A program made the translations under genes and the position numbers. 64,000 nucleotides of DNA. It comes from Brevibacillus_C sp046036945. Its GTDB lineage: Bacteria; Bacillota; Bacilli; Brevibacillales; Brevibacillaceae. The notes beneath the pieces are model-generated. The model had not been told where the DNA came from and searched no databases. It saw only the letters and a list, made by a program, of their open reading frames with translations. Positions 50,366-59,443 of the stretch are shown here, in pieces (positions within the stretch are counted from its first letter, which is position 1; each line of letters starts with the position of its first letter). The stretch is taken from positions 248,001 to 312,000 of the forward strand of contig NZ_JBJQOQ010000002.1 of assembly GCF_046036945.1 (NCBI RefSeq). Direction: 5' to 3'.

Positions 50366-52885
50366 ATGTTAGGGCTTAAGAAACTTTTTGGTGATTCGAA
50401 TGAACGCGAAGTCAAAAAGATGTTTAGACGGGTCGAAAAGATAAACGCTTTAGAGCCGACCGTTGCTGACATGACAGATGAGCAGCTAAAAGAAAAAACA
50501 GCGGAATTCAAGGCTCGCCTGGAAAACGGGGAGCAGTTGGACGATATTTTAAATGAAGCGTTTGCCGTCGTGCGCGAGGCTTCAAAGCGCGTATTGGGCA
50601 TGCGCCATTTTGACGTGCAATTGATCGGCGGGATGGTCCTGCAGGAAGGCCGGATCGCGGAGATGAAGACAGGGGAAGGGAAAACCCTTGTCGCGACGCT
50701 TGCGACTTACCTGAACGCCCTGGTGGGAAAAGGCGTTCACGTTGTCACGGTCAACGAATACCTGGCCGAACGCGATTCGACGATCATGGGCCAGCTGTAC
50801 AACTTTCTCGGATTGACGGTCGGCCTCAACAAGACCGGGATGTCTTCCGAGGAGAAGCGGGCTGCCTATGCCTGTGATATCACTTACGGAACGAACAACG
50901 AATTCGGTTTTGACTACCTGCGCGACAACATGGTGCTATATAAAGAACAGATGGTGCAGCGACCGCTCCATTACGCGATCATCGACGAGGTGGACAGCAT
51001 TTTGATCGATGAGGCGCGGACGCCGTTGATCATCTCTGGCTCGTCTCAGAAGTCGACAGAACTGTACTATATCTGTGCCCACTTCGTCAAGCGTCTGGAG
51101 CCGGAGACCGATTATACCATCGATGAAAAACTAAAGATTGTGTCACTTACAGACGAAGGCGTAAGCAAGGTGGAGAAGGCGTTCAACATCGAAAACCTCT
51201 ACGACACCGCCCATATGACGCTGAACCACCACATTACCGCCGCGTTGAAAGCACAGGTGCTGTTTAAGCGGGACGTAGACTACGTCGTCCAGGAAGGCGA
51301 AGTCGTGATCGTCGACGAGTTTACCGGCCGCCTGATGGTCGGGCGCCGCTACAGCGACGGCCTGCACCAGGCCATCGAGGCAAAAGAGGGCCTGCGCGTC
51401 CAAAGCGAAAGTATGACGCTGGCGACGATTACCTTGCAGAATTACTTCCGGATGTACAAAAAGCTGGCTGGTATGACGGGGACAGCCAAAACGGAAGAAG
51501 AGGAATTTAAGAAGATCTACGGGCTGGATGTCGTCGTGATCCCGACGAACCGGCCGGTTATCCGCAAAGATTTGCCGGATTTGATCTACAAGACCGAAGC
51601 GGCCAAGTATCGTGCGGTCGTCAATGAAATCGTCGAGCGGCACAAAAAAGGGCAGCCGGTACTGGTCGGTACGATCTCGATCGAAAACTCGGAAATGCTG
51701 TCCCAGATGCTGAAGCAAAAAGGCGTTCCCCACAACGTCTTGAACGCGAAGCAGCACGCTCGCGAAGCTGAGATCGTAGCCCGGGCCGGGCAATTCGGCG
51801 CCGTGACGATCGCTACGAACATGGCAGGCCGCGGTACGGATATTCAATTGGGCGAGGGCGTTGCCGAGGTAGGCGGCCTGCACATCCTGGGTACGGAGCG
51901 CCATGAGAGCCGCCGCATCGACAATCAGCTGCGCGGACGTTCCGGACGCCAGGGAGACCCGGGTTCGTCCCAATTCTTCCTGTCCCTGCAGGATGAGCTG
52001 ATGCGCCGCTTCGGGGCAGAAAATATCATGAACATGATGGACCGCCTCGGGATGGAAGAAGACATGCCGATCGAAAGCCGCTTGGTGTCACGGGCTGTAG
52101 AATCCGCCCAAAAGCGGGTGGAAGGCAGCAACTTCGACGCCCGAAAAGTGGTTCTGCAGTACGACGACGTGATGAACCAGCAGCGCGAAGTCATCTACAA
52201 ACAGCGCCGGGATGTGCTGGAGAATGAGAACCTGCGCGACGTCGTGCTGGGGATGCTGTACAGCGTGATCGAGCGCAATGTAGAGGCTTACTGCCCGAAG
52301 GAGGAAGTGCCGGAAGAGTGGGATCTGCAAGGTCTGCTCGAAGTGATCAACAACACGCTGCTGCGTGAAGAGACCATCACGCTCAGCGATTTGAAAGGCA
52401 AGGAAGCAGAAGAGATCCTGGAATTCGTCAAGGCCGAAATCGAACGCCAATTCGCCAAACGCGAGGAAGAGATCGGCGACATGATGCGCGAGTTCGAGAA
52501 AGTCGTCGTATTGCGTGCCGTCGACAGCAAGTGGATGGATCACATCGATGCGATGGATCAGCTTCGCCAGGGTATTCACCTGCGGGCTTACGGACAGACA
52601 GATCCGCTGCGCGAGTATCAATTTGAGGGCTTTGAGATGTTCAATGCGATGATTGCCAGCATTGAGGAAGAAGTCGCGATGTACATCATGAAGGCAGAGG
52701 TAAGCCAAAACCTGGAGCGGCAGGAGGTCGTTAAAGGGCAAGCGGTTGACCAGAATTCATTGAAAGCCTCCGGCCCGAATGAACGGCCTAACGCGGCTAC
52801 CAGCGGTGATGCCGACCCGAAAAACCGTGCACAGCGCCGGGCTGAAGCACAGGAAAAGAAACGGCAGATCAAACGAATGAAGTAA
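50366..52885 (+). CDS. secA: Preprotein translocase ATPase SecA
   Basis: This 839-residue motor drives export through SecYEG. Motifs include EMKTGEGKTLVATL (Walker A), IDEVDSILIDEARTPLI (DEVD), NMAGRGTDIQL and RGRSGRQGDPGSS. The C-terminus ends RAQRRAEAQEKKRQIKRMK and lacks the zinc-binding CPCGSGKKYKNC tail present in most SecA. The ATG at 50366 follows GGAAGGAG; an upstream in-frame ATG would overlap an unrelated leader. The synteny hpf-secA-prfB supports the housekeeping SecA, not SecA2. Confidence 0.97.
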   Translation: MLGLKKLFGDSNEREVKKMFRRVEKINALEPTVADMTDEQLKEKTAEFKARLENGEQLDDILNEAFAVVREASKRVLGMRHFDVQLIGGMVLQEGRIAEMKTGEGKTLVATLATYLNALVGKGVHVVTVNEYLAERDSTIMGQLYNFLGLTVGLNKTGMSSEEKRAAYACDITYGTNNEFGFDYLRDNMVLYKEQMVQRPLHYAIIDEVDSILIDEARTPLIISGSSQKSTELYYICAHFVKRLEPETDYTIDEKLKIVSLTDEGVSKVEKAFNIENLYDTAHMTLNHHITAALKAQVLFKRDVDYVVQEGEVVIVDEFTGRLMVGRRYSDGLHQAIEAKEGLRVQSESMTLATITLQNYFRMYKKLAGMTGTAKTEEEEFKKIYGLDVVVIPTNRPVIRKDLPDLIYKTEAAKYRAVVNEIVERHKKGQPVLVGTISIENSEMLSQMLKQKGVPHNVLNAKQHAREAEIVARAGQFGAVTIATNMAGRGTDIQLGEGVAEVGGLHILGTERHESRRIDNQLRGRSGRQGDPGSSQFFLSLQDELMRRFGAENIMNMMDRLGMEEDMPIESRLVSRAVESAQKRVEGSNFDARKVVLQYDDVMNQQREVIYKQRRDVLENENLRDVVLGMLYSVIERNVEAYCPKEEVPEEWDLQGLLEVINNTLLREETITLSDLKGKEAEEILEFVKAEIERQFAKREEEIGDMMREFEKVVVLRAVDSKWMDHIDAMDQLRQGIHLRAYGQTDPLREYQFEGFEMFNAMIASIEEEVAMYIMKAEVSQNLERQEVVKGQAVDQNSLKASGPNERPNAATSGDADPKNRAQRRAEAQEKKRQIKRMK

Positions 52886-53002
52886 ACAAGAAATGAACAG
52901 CTTGCCATCGTCCTTTGCGGCGGCGGCAACTTTTTTTGCATTTTTTAGTACCAGGTACTATAATCTAATAATAAAACCTAATCACAAATGGAGGGATATA
53001 CC

Positions 53003-53998
53003 TTGAACATTCAAAATACCGCGGCCAAAGCGCGGATCACAGCGATTGGAACTTATGTGCCGGAACGGAGATTGACTAATTTTGAGTTGGAGCAGATGGT
53101 AGATACAAGCGACGAGTGGATCGTACAGCGGACCGGGATACGCGAACGGCGCATTGCGGGGCCGGACGAGTATACCAGTGATCTCTGTGTGGCGGCGGTC
53201 AAGGATTTGACCGAACGTTACGGCAAATCGGTCGCTGACGTCGACTTCATCATTGCGGCAACGACCACGCCGGACTACCCTTTTCCCAGCGTCTCCAGCC
53301 AGGTTCAGGCAAGATGCGGGATTGAGCAGGCAGGGGCGATTGATATTAGTGCGGCATGTGCTGGATTCACTTATGGGCTGCATCTGGCCAGCGGGTTGAT
53401 TGCCTCGGGATTGCATAAGAAGATCCTGGTGATCGGCGGAGAAACCTTGTCGAAAGTGACCGACTATCACGACCGTACCACCTGTATCCTGTTCGGAGAC
53501 GGAGCAGGGGCGGTACTGGTGGAGCGGGACGAGGAGGTATCAGGATTTTTAGCCGCACATGTAGGCTCCAAAGGAGAGGGAGGCGTTCATCTCTATCGCA
53601 GCGGCTTGTCAAAGCAGATGGGCGAAAAGGAGTTGGCCGGAAATGGCTGCATCGTCCAGAATGGCCGGGAGGTGTATCGCTGGGCAACGACGACTGTCCC
53701 GGTCGGGATGAGACAGGTGATGGAGAAGAGCAGCTTGCAGCTTTCAGACGTGGATTGGTTTATTCCGCACAGCGCCAATTTGCGGATGGTCGAATCGATC
53801 TGCGAAAAATCCGGCTTCCCGATGGAGCAGGCGCTGTACAGTATGGAGCTTTACGGAAATACTTCATCGGCCAGCATCCCGCTGGCGCTGGATAAAGGCT
53901 TGAAAGACGGCAAGGTAAAGACGGGAGACGTACTGCTGTTGTACGGGTTCGGCGGCGGCCTGGTCCACGCCGGTCTGCTGCTGCGCTGGACCATCTAA
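53003..53998 (+). CDS. fabH: Beta-ketoacyl-ACP synthase III (FabH family)
   Basis: This 331-residue condensing enzyme has the catalytic triad Cys in AACAGFTYG, His in IPHSANLRM and Asn in YGNTSSASIP. DTSDEWIVQRTGIRERRI is the N-terminal signature. It starts fatty acid chains from acyl-CoA; branched-chain primers are likely in this lineage. The TTG at 53003 is preferred because GGAGGG lies seven bases upstream, and the ATG at 52988 is part of that site. It is inserted between secA and prfB, unlike in B. subtilis. It may be a second FabH. Confidence 0.9.
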   Translation: MNIQNTAAKARITAIGTYVPERRLTNFELEQMVDTSDEWIVQRTGIRERRIAGPDEYTSDLCVAAVKDLTERYGKSVADVDFIIAATTTPDYPFPSVSSQVQARCGIEQAGAIDISAACAGFTYGLHLASGLIASGLHKKILVIGGETLSKVTDYHDRTTCILFGDGAGAVLVERDEEVSGFLAAHVGSKGEGGVHLYRSGLSKQMGEKELAGNGCIVQNGREVYRWATTTVPVGMRQVMEKSSLQLSDVDWFIPHSANLRMVESICEKSGFPMEQALYSMELYGNTSSASIPLALDKGLKDGKVKTGDVLLLYGFGGGLVHAGLLLRWTI

Positions 53999-54076
53999 GA
54001 GAAGTCCCGGCCCTTGGTTTTATCGCGTAATTTGGCTACAATAGAACGTAGATAAAAAAGAAGGTGGTATCGATAC

Positions 54077-55196
54077 ATGGCATTAATTGATGTGGCAGAT
54101 GTCAAGCAAGAGCTGGCAAGCATGGCTAAGCGTTTAGCGGATATTAGGGGGTCTCTTTGACCTCCCGGTAAAACAGGAGCGAATCGGCGAATTGGAAGAG
54201 CGGATGATCGCTCCGGACTTTTGGGACGACAATGAGGCCGCACAGAAAACCATCAGTGAATTGAACGCGTTGAAGCATCTGGTGGATAAGATGAACCAAT
54301 TGGACTCATCCTACGAAGATATGCAGGTCATGTTGGAACTGGCGGTAGAGGAAGGAGACGCTTCCCTGATCCCCGACCTATACGACAGTACGCAAGAATT
54401 GAAGAAAGAGCTGGAAAACTTCGAGTTGGAACTGCTGCTCAGCGACCAGTACGATAAAAACAACGCCATCCTGGAGCTTCACCCGGGTGCTGGCGGCACC
54501 GAATCACAGGACTGGGCATCCATGCTGCTGCGGATGTACACGCGTTGGGCGGAAGATCACGACTTTAAGGTCGAAACGCTGGATTACCTGCCTGGTGATG
54601 AAGCGGGTGTGAAAAGCGTAACTCTTTTGATCAAAGGGTATAATGCCTACGGGTATTTAAAATCGGAAAAAGGCGTACACCGGCTGGTTCGCATCTCTCC
54701 GTTTGACGCTTCCGGCCGCCGTCACACATCGTTTGTCTCCTGCAACGTCTTGCCGGAGATCGAAAAAGATACGGAAGTGGATATTCGCAGCGAGGACCTG
54801 AAAATCGATACGTACCGCTCAAGCGGGGCTGGTGGACAGCACGTAAACACGACGGACTCGGCGGTACGAATTACACACCTGCCCACCGGGATCGTCGTCA
54901 CCTGCCAGTCAGAACGTTCGCAGATCAAAAACCGCGAGCGGGCGATGAAGATGCTCGCTGCCAGACTGTTTGAACGGCAGCGGGAAGAACAGGAAAAAGC
55001 GTTGGCGGCCATCCAGGGCGAGCAAAAAGATATCGCCTGGGGAAGCCAGATTCGTTCCTACGTGTTTCATCCGTACAGCCTGGTGAAAGACCACCGGACC
55101 AATGTGGAGGTCGGCAACGTACAGGCTGTAATGGACGGGGAGTTGGATACTTTTATCGACGCTTTTCTCCGCTCCCAGTTGAAAACTTCATCTTGA
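54077..55196 (+). CDS. prfB: Peptide chain release factor 2 (programmed +1 frameshift)
   Basis: Translation starts at ATG 54077 and reads 27 codons to an in-frame TGA at 54158-54160. A +1 shift at CTT-T then continues in the second frame from 54159, giving about 372 residues. The functional motifs lie in the second frame: SPF within RISPFDASGRRHTSF for stop-codon recognition, and GGQ within SSGAGGQHVNTTDSAV for peptide release. RF2 recognises TGA, so low RF2 favours the shift: the classic autoregulation. It lies downstream of secA. Confidence 0.97.
54146..54161 (+). other. Programmed frameshift site of prfB
   Basis: AGGGGG acts as an internal Shine-Dalgarno three bases before CTT TGA C. This is the standard RF2 recoding arrangement. 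Confidence 0.95.
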
Positions 55197-55327
55197 GTGC
55201 ATATGACTGCCCTGCCGCTGCTTGGCGGGGCGTTTCCATGAAGTTCACCAATTCGTTAGATTTGCCAATCGGTGTAAGTGATATACTTAGCAGTGGAAAA
55301 TCTACCATTTTGGAGGAATGACGTCCG

Positions 55328-55597
55328 ATGATGTACGTTGCCATGCTGCCGATTATCGACGAGGCTAAAAACAGCCAATTTCGTCCTGCACACTTGGAGT
55401 ATATGAACAAGTTGTTTTTGGAAGGGAAAGTCGTCATGGCCGGGCCCTTTACTGACAAACGCGGGGGTATGGTGATTTACCGGGCGGACACCTGGGAAGA
55501 AGCACTGGCGCTGGCACAAGCTGACCCGGTCATAGTCGAAGGGGCACGCACGTTGGAATTGCGGGAGTGGAGCCCGCTGTCTTTCCCGCTGGGCTGA
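55328..55597 (+). CDS. YciI family protein
   Basis: This 89-residue protein has the YciI/YCII fold markers RPAHLEYMNKLFLEGKVVMAGPF and ADTWEEALALAQADP. The conserved His of the family is in the first motif. Members are small dimeric ferredoxin-like proteins of mostly unknown function. The ATG is preceded by TTTGGAGGAATG; an adjacent in-frame ATG (55331) is equally possible. Confidence 0.85.
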   Translation: MMYVAMLPIIDEAKNSQFRPAHLEYMNKLFLEGKVVMAGPFTDKRGGMVIYRADTWEEALALAQADPVIVEGARTLELREWSPLSFPLG

Positions 55598-55730
55598 GGT
55601 CCCAAGCATATGGCGCTGATGTCGCTCAGGGGAAGGAATAGCTTTTCCAAGATGGAGTTATACTTTGAGAAGCACAAGAAATTCGTCCCCTGATGGATGT
55701 CTTTCTTCCACGATACAAGGAGGTAACACC

Positions 55731-56144
55731 ATGAAACGATTTTCATTCTTTTTGCTCGCAGGCGCAATGGTCCTGGTACTTGGAGCATGTGGTAAGTCTG
55801 CTGCACCGACTCCGCAGCAGCCTGCTACTCCCCCTGCGGAACAACCGTCAACCGGCGCTCCGGCTACGGGTGGCGAGACGACAACGCCGACTACTGAACC
55901 TGGAGCGACTGCTGGTGAGTTTGACGCAGCCAAAGCGGAAGCTGTCTTCAAGCAAAACTGCTCCAGCTGCCACGGTGTCGACCTGAAGGGCGCTGTCGGA
56001 CCAGACCTGACGAAAATTGGGGATCAACTGAGCAAAGACGATATTTTAGGGGTCATCAACAACGGGAAAGGCATTATGCCGAAAGGTCTTGTATCGGGTG
56101 CAGATGCTGATAACCTGGCCGCTTGGCTGGCATCCCACAAATAA
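55731..56144 (+). CDS. Membrane-anchored cytochrome c lipoprotein (c551/CccB-like)
   Basis: This 137-residue protein has a lipobox (VLVLGACG), a Pro/Thr/Gly-rich linker of about 45 residues and a mono-haem class I cytochrome c domain. The haem motif is CSSCH, and the axial methionine is in GIMPKG. It would be anchored outside the membrane as a small electron carrier. GGAGG lies upstream of the ATG. The linker and lipobox fit Bacillus c551-type cytochromes. Confidence 0.9.
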   Translation: MKRFSFFLLAGAMVLVLGACGKSAAPTPQQPATPPAEQPSTGAPATGGETTTPTTEPGATAGEFDAAKAEAVFKQNCSSCHGVDLKGAVGPDLTKIGDQLSKDDILGVINNGKGIMPKGLVSGADADNLAAWLASHK

Positions 56145-56158
56145 GAGAAGAGCAAACC

Positions 56159-56196
56159 AACAACCACTTTCGATAAGAAGGTGGTTGTTTTTTTTA
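56159..56196 (+). terminator. Rho-independent terminator of the cytochrome c gene
   Basis: CAACCACTTT / AAGGTGGTTG form a stem with one wobble or mismatch and a short loop, followed by a long T run. Confidence 0.85.
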
Positions 56197-56230
56197 TGTA
56201 TTGTTATTATATTTAATGTATAAATATACA
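56185..56230 (+). promoter_or_regulatory. argC promoter with ArgR (AhrC) operator
   Basis: TTGTTT and TATATT (17-base spacer) form a plausible promoter. Directly after it lies TGTATAAATATACA (56217-56230), a perfect palindrome resembling the ArgR box. Its place at the expected start point fits repression by arginine. Confidence 0.65.
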
Positions 56231-56245
56231 GTAGGGGGAGAGGGA

Positions 56246-57292
56246 ATGATCCGAGCTGGAATTGTCGGTGCGACCGGATACAGCGGAATTGAGCTTGTGC
56301 GCTTGCTGTCCGGCCATCCGAATGTGCATATTCAGCGATTGTATACGAGTTCGGCTGCTTCCGAAGGGGAGGCGTTGGCCAAGGTTTTTGGACACATCGA
56401 AGAGCTGCAGCTTCCCGAGCTTCAGGCGATTGACACGAAAAGTATGATGGACGACACGGATGTGATTTTTTTGGCCACTCCGGCGGGCGTAAGCGCGAAA
56501 CTGACACCCGAACTGCTTGAGGGTAACTGCAGGGTGATCGATCTGTCTGGAGATTTTCGGTTGAAGTCAGCCGATCAGTACCGAAAGTGGTACAAAAAAG
56601 ACCCGGCGCCAGAAGAACAGCTGGCCAAGGCGGTATACGGTTTGCATGAATGGAACCAGGAAGCGATCGCCGGCGCGGCCCTGTTGGCCAATCCCGGCTG
56701 CTATCCGACTGCCGTGCTGCTGGCATTGATCCCGCTCATCAAAACCGGCTGGGTCAATCCCGACAGCTTGATCGTTGACGCTAAGTCAGGGGTATCAGGA
56801 GCGGGACGGGGAGCGTCGCTCGCCGTGCACTTCAGCGAGTTGAATGAGAACTTCTCCGCTTACAAGGTGGGTCAGCATCAACATACTCCCGAGATTGAGC
56901 AGGAACTTTCCCGGTTTGGCCAGGAGAATGTCATGGTGCAGTTCACACCCCACCTGGTTCCGATGACGCGGGGTATCTTCGTCACAGCGTACGCCCAGCT
57001 GGAAGCGGGCAAATCGCTCGAAGAGCTGCAACAATTGTACGAATCCGCCTATGCTGACAAACCTTTCGTCCGTATCCGTCCGGCTGGCAGTTATTTGCGA
57101 ACCAAGGATGTATACGGTTCGAACTACTGTGACATCGCCTTGCATCTGGACGAGCGGACAGGACGGGTCATTGTCTTGGCCGTGATCGACAACATGGTAA
57201 AAGGTGCGGCCGGCCAGGCGGTACAGAACATGAACACGATGTTTGGAATGGCGGAAACAACGGGATTACTACTATCCCCTGTGTTCCCATAG
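56246..57292 (+). CDS. argC: N-acetyl-gamma-glutamyl-phosphate reductase
   Basis: This 348-residue NADPH-dependent enzyme of arginine synthesis has the nucleotide-binding VGATGYSGIELVRLL motif at its start and the active-site Cys in NPGCYPTAVLL. The remaining family patterns (VDAKSGVSGAGR and HQHTPEIEQEL) are present. The ATG at 56246 follows GGGGGAGAGGG. It is the first gene of argC-argB-argD. The argJ gene usually found between argC and argB in Bacillus is missing. Confidence 0.96.
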   Translation: MIRAGIVGATGYSGIELVRLLSGHPNVHIQRLYTSSAASEGEALAKVFGHIEELQLPELQAIDTKSMMDDTDVIFLATPAGVSAKLTPELLEGNCRVIDLSGDFRLKSADQYRKWYKKDPAPEEQLAKAVYGLHEWNQEAIAGAALLANPGCYPTAVLLALIPLIKTGWVNPDSLIVDAKSGVSGAGRGASLAVHFSELNENFSAYKVGQHQHTPEIEQELSRFGQENVMVQFTPHLVPMTRGIFVTAYAQLEAGKSLEELQQLYESAYADKPFVRIRPAGSYLRTKDVYGSNYCDIALHLDERTGRVIVLAVIDNMVKGAAGQAVQNMNTMFGMAETTGLLLSPVFP

Positions 57293-57301
57293 GAGGGCGA
57301 G

Positions 57302-58096
57302 ATGGGCTCAATACTGGTGATAAAATGCGGTGGCAGTACGATGGAGCAGCTCCCTGCCGACTTTTTTCAGGCGATGTCCGAACTGCAGCAAACAGGTCAT
57401 CAGCTTGTGATCGTGCACGGCGGCGGACCGGCGATCAATGCGATGCTGGAAAAAGTGCAGATTACACCCCGCTTTGTAGACGGGTTGCGCTACACCTGTG
57501 AAGCGACCTTGGAAGTCGTCGAAATGGTCTTGTCCGGTTCGATCAACAAACAGCTCGTGCGCCGCATCAGCCAGTCCGGCGGCAAAGCCTGGGGAATGAG
57601 CGGCGTAGACGGCGGTCTCATTACAGCCCGGCAAACCGAGAGGCCGCTCGGGCTGGTCGGCGAGATTGTGCATGTGGAGTCAGCCATGCTGAAACATCTC
57701 CTCGAGCTGGGGTATATCCCCGTCGTCGCGCCGCTTGCCGCCTCTGCAGACGGTCAGAATGTTTACAATTGCAATGCGGATGTAGCTGCGGGAGCCGTCG
57801 CCGCGGCACTGGGTGCGGATAAACTGCTGATGGTGACAGACGTTCCCGGCATTTGCCTGCCGCAAGCCGACGGGGAAATGCAGGTAAAGAGTGAGACAGA
57901 CCCGGCAGAAATCAATCAGCTGATCGAGAAGGGGATCATCTACGGGGGGATGATTCCCAAGGTACAGTCGGCCGTTGACGCATTGCAACAAGGCGTGGGA
58001 CAGGTGGTTATCTGCCGGGGAACGGCGGCGGATTTGCGCGATGCCGTGATCGGGCGTCCGGTAGGCACAGCGATCAAAAGCACCCTATTGCAGTGA
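57302..58096 (+). CDS. argB: N-acetylglutamate kinase
   Basis: This 264-residue amino-acid kinase has VIKCGGSTM and HGGGPAINAML (substrate and ATP loops), then NCNADVAAGAVAAALGADKL and MVTDVPGI. It phosphorylates N-acetylglutamate in the second step of the pathway. It lies 9 bases after argC, with GGAGGGCG as ribosome binding site, so the two are cotranscribed. Confidence 0.95.
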   Translation: MGSILVIKCGGSTMEQLPADFFQAMSELQQTGHQLVIVHGGGPAINAMLEKVQITPRFVDGLRYTCEATLEVVEMVLSGSINKQLVRRISQSGGKAWGMSGVDGGLITARQTERPLGLVGEIVHVESAMLKHLLELGYIPVVAPLAASADGQNVYNCNADVAAGAVAAALGADKLLMVTDVPGICLPQADGEMQVKSETDPAEINQLIEKGIIYGGMIPKVQSAVDALQQGVGQVVICRGTAADLRDAVIGRPVGTAIKSTLLQ

Positions 58097-58120
58097 ATAA
58101 AGGAACGGGGGAAAAGGAGC

Positions 58121-59302
58121 ATGGAGGCAACTGAGAAAACATTCCGTTTGATGAATAATTATTCCCGTTGGCCGGTTCGCCTGGTCAGAGGGCAGGGCAA
58201 TACGGTGTGGGATGAAGCGGGGAAGTCCTACCTTGACTTTACATCCGGCATCGCTGTAGCGTCCCTGGGCCATGTGCCGCCGCGTGTTACCAAACGGCTG
58301 CACGAACAGGTGGATACGCTGTGGCATACGTCCAATCTGTTTGAACACCCGCTGCAAGAGCAGGCAGCTGATGCTTTGACCCGGCTCTCCGGATTGGATC
58401 GCGCCTTCTTTTGCAACAGCGGAGCGGAAGCCAACGAGGGAGCGATCAAGATAGCCCGCCGCTTTGCCCAAAAGGTGAAGGGAACAGAGCGGTACGAGAT
58501 CATCACCTTCCAGCAGTCGTTTCACGGGCGGACGCTGGCGACTTTGACAGCAACCGGGCAGGATAAGGTAAAGGACGGATTTGCACCGCTTCCGACGGGG
58601 TTTAAGACCATCCCGTACAATGACAGCGAAGCATTGCGGGCGGCTATTTCCGACAAGACCTGCGGGATTTTGCTGGAGTTGGTGCAAGGAGAGGGCGGCG
58701 TTCATGCCGCTGATCCCGAGTGGGTGAAGGAAATTCGCCAACTGTGCGATCAGCACGGCCTGTTGATGCTGGTAGATGAAGTACAGACCGGAATCGGCCG
58801 CACAGGCGAATGGTTTGCCTTCCTGCATTACGGGATCAAACCGGATGTCGTCTCCCTGGCCAAAGCGTTGGGCAGCGGTTTTCCGGTGGGAGCAGTGCTG
58901 GCCACCGAACAGGCGGCAGAGGCGTTTGCCCCAGGCACCCACGGAACGACATTTGGCGGAAATCCCCTGGCGATGGCGGCCGCGCTCGCTACGCTTGAGA
59001 CGATCGAGCAGGAGAACCTGCTTGCCCGGGTGCGGGAAAAAAGCGGAGAGCTGGAGAAACGGTTGAAGCAGCTTCAGCAGCAGTTGCCGGAACAGGTGGT
59101 ATCTGTGCGCGGAAAGGGCTTATTGCTCGGAGTGGAGCTGACCCGGCCGGCGGCAGATGTGATTGCCTATGCCCGGGATAAAGGGCTGTTGATCCTGTCA
59201 GCGGGGCCTCAAGTGATCCGCCTGCTTCCTTCGTTCATTACGACCGAGGAGGAGATCGCCCATGCCTGTGAGGTGCTGGCAGAGGCGATTCAACATCAAT
59301 AG
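58121..59302 (+). CDS. argD: Acetylornithine aminotransferase
   Basis: This 393-residue class III PLP aminotransferase has FFCNSGAEANEGAIK, a VDEVQTGIGRTG cofactor segment and the PLP lysine in SLAKALGSG. It converts N-acetylglutamate semialdehyde to N-acetylornithine. It lies 24 bases after argB in the same operon. It is followed by a strong terminator, so carA is not in the same primary unit. Confidence 0.95.
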   Translation: MEATEKTFRLMNNYSRWPVRLVRGQGNTVWDEAGKSYLDFTSGIAVASLGHVPPRVTKRLHEQVDTLWHTSNLFEHPLQEQAADALTRLSGLDRAFFCNSGAEANEGAIKIARRFAQKVKGTERYEIITFQQSFHGRTLATLTATGQDKVKDGFAPLPTGFKTIPYNDSEALRAAISDKTCGILLELVQGEGGVHAADPEWVKEIRQLCDQHGLLMLVDEVQTGIGRTGEWFAFLHYGIKPDVVSLAKALGSGFPVGAVLATEQAAEAFAPGTHGTTFGGNPLAMAAALATLETIEQENLLARVREKSGELEKRLKQLQQQLPEQVVSVRGKGLLLGVELTRPAADVIAYARDKGLLILSAGPQVIRLLPSFITTEEEIAHACEVLAEAIQHQ

Positions 59303-59347
59303 GATAAGCAGCTCCATGCAGCACAAGGTTGCTGGGTGCACGAATAG

Positions 59348-59374
59348 GACGCGGGCCATCCCGCGTCTTTTTTT
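59348..59374 (+). terminator. Rho-independent terminator of argC-argB-argD
   Basis: GACGCGGG / CCCGCGTC form an 8-bp perfect GC-rich stem with a CCAT loop, followed by seven T. Confidence 0.92.
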
Positions 59375-59399
59375 GTAGGGAGGCTGTCCTTTTGACCAT

Positions 59400-59426
59400 G
59401 AGAAAAGGGAACCCCGCAAGGTTCCC
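59400..59426 (-). terminator. Rho-independent terminator of the sigma/anti-sigma operon
   Basis: On the minus strand GGGAACC / GGTTCCC form a 7-bp stem, followed by TTTTCT. Confidence 0.7.
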
Positions 59427-59443
59427 GAACAATCTTCTTCCCA

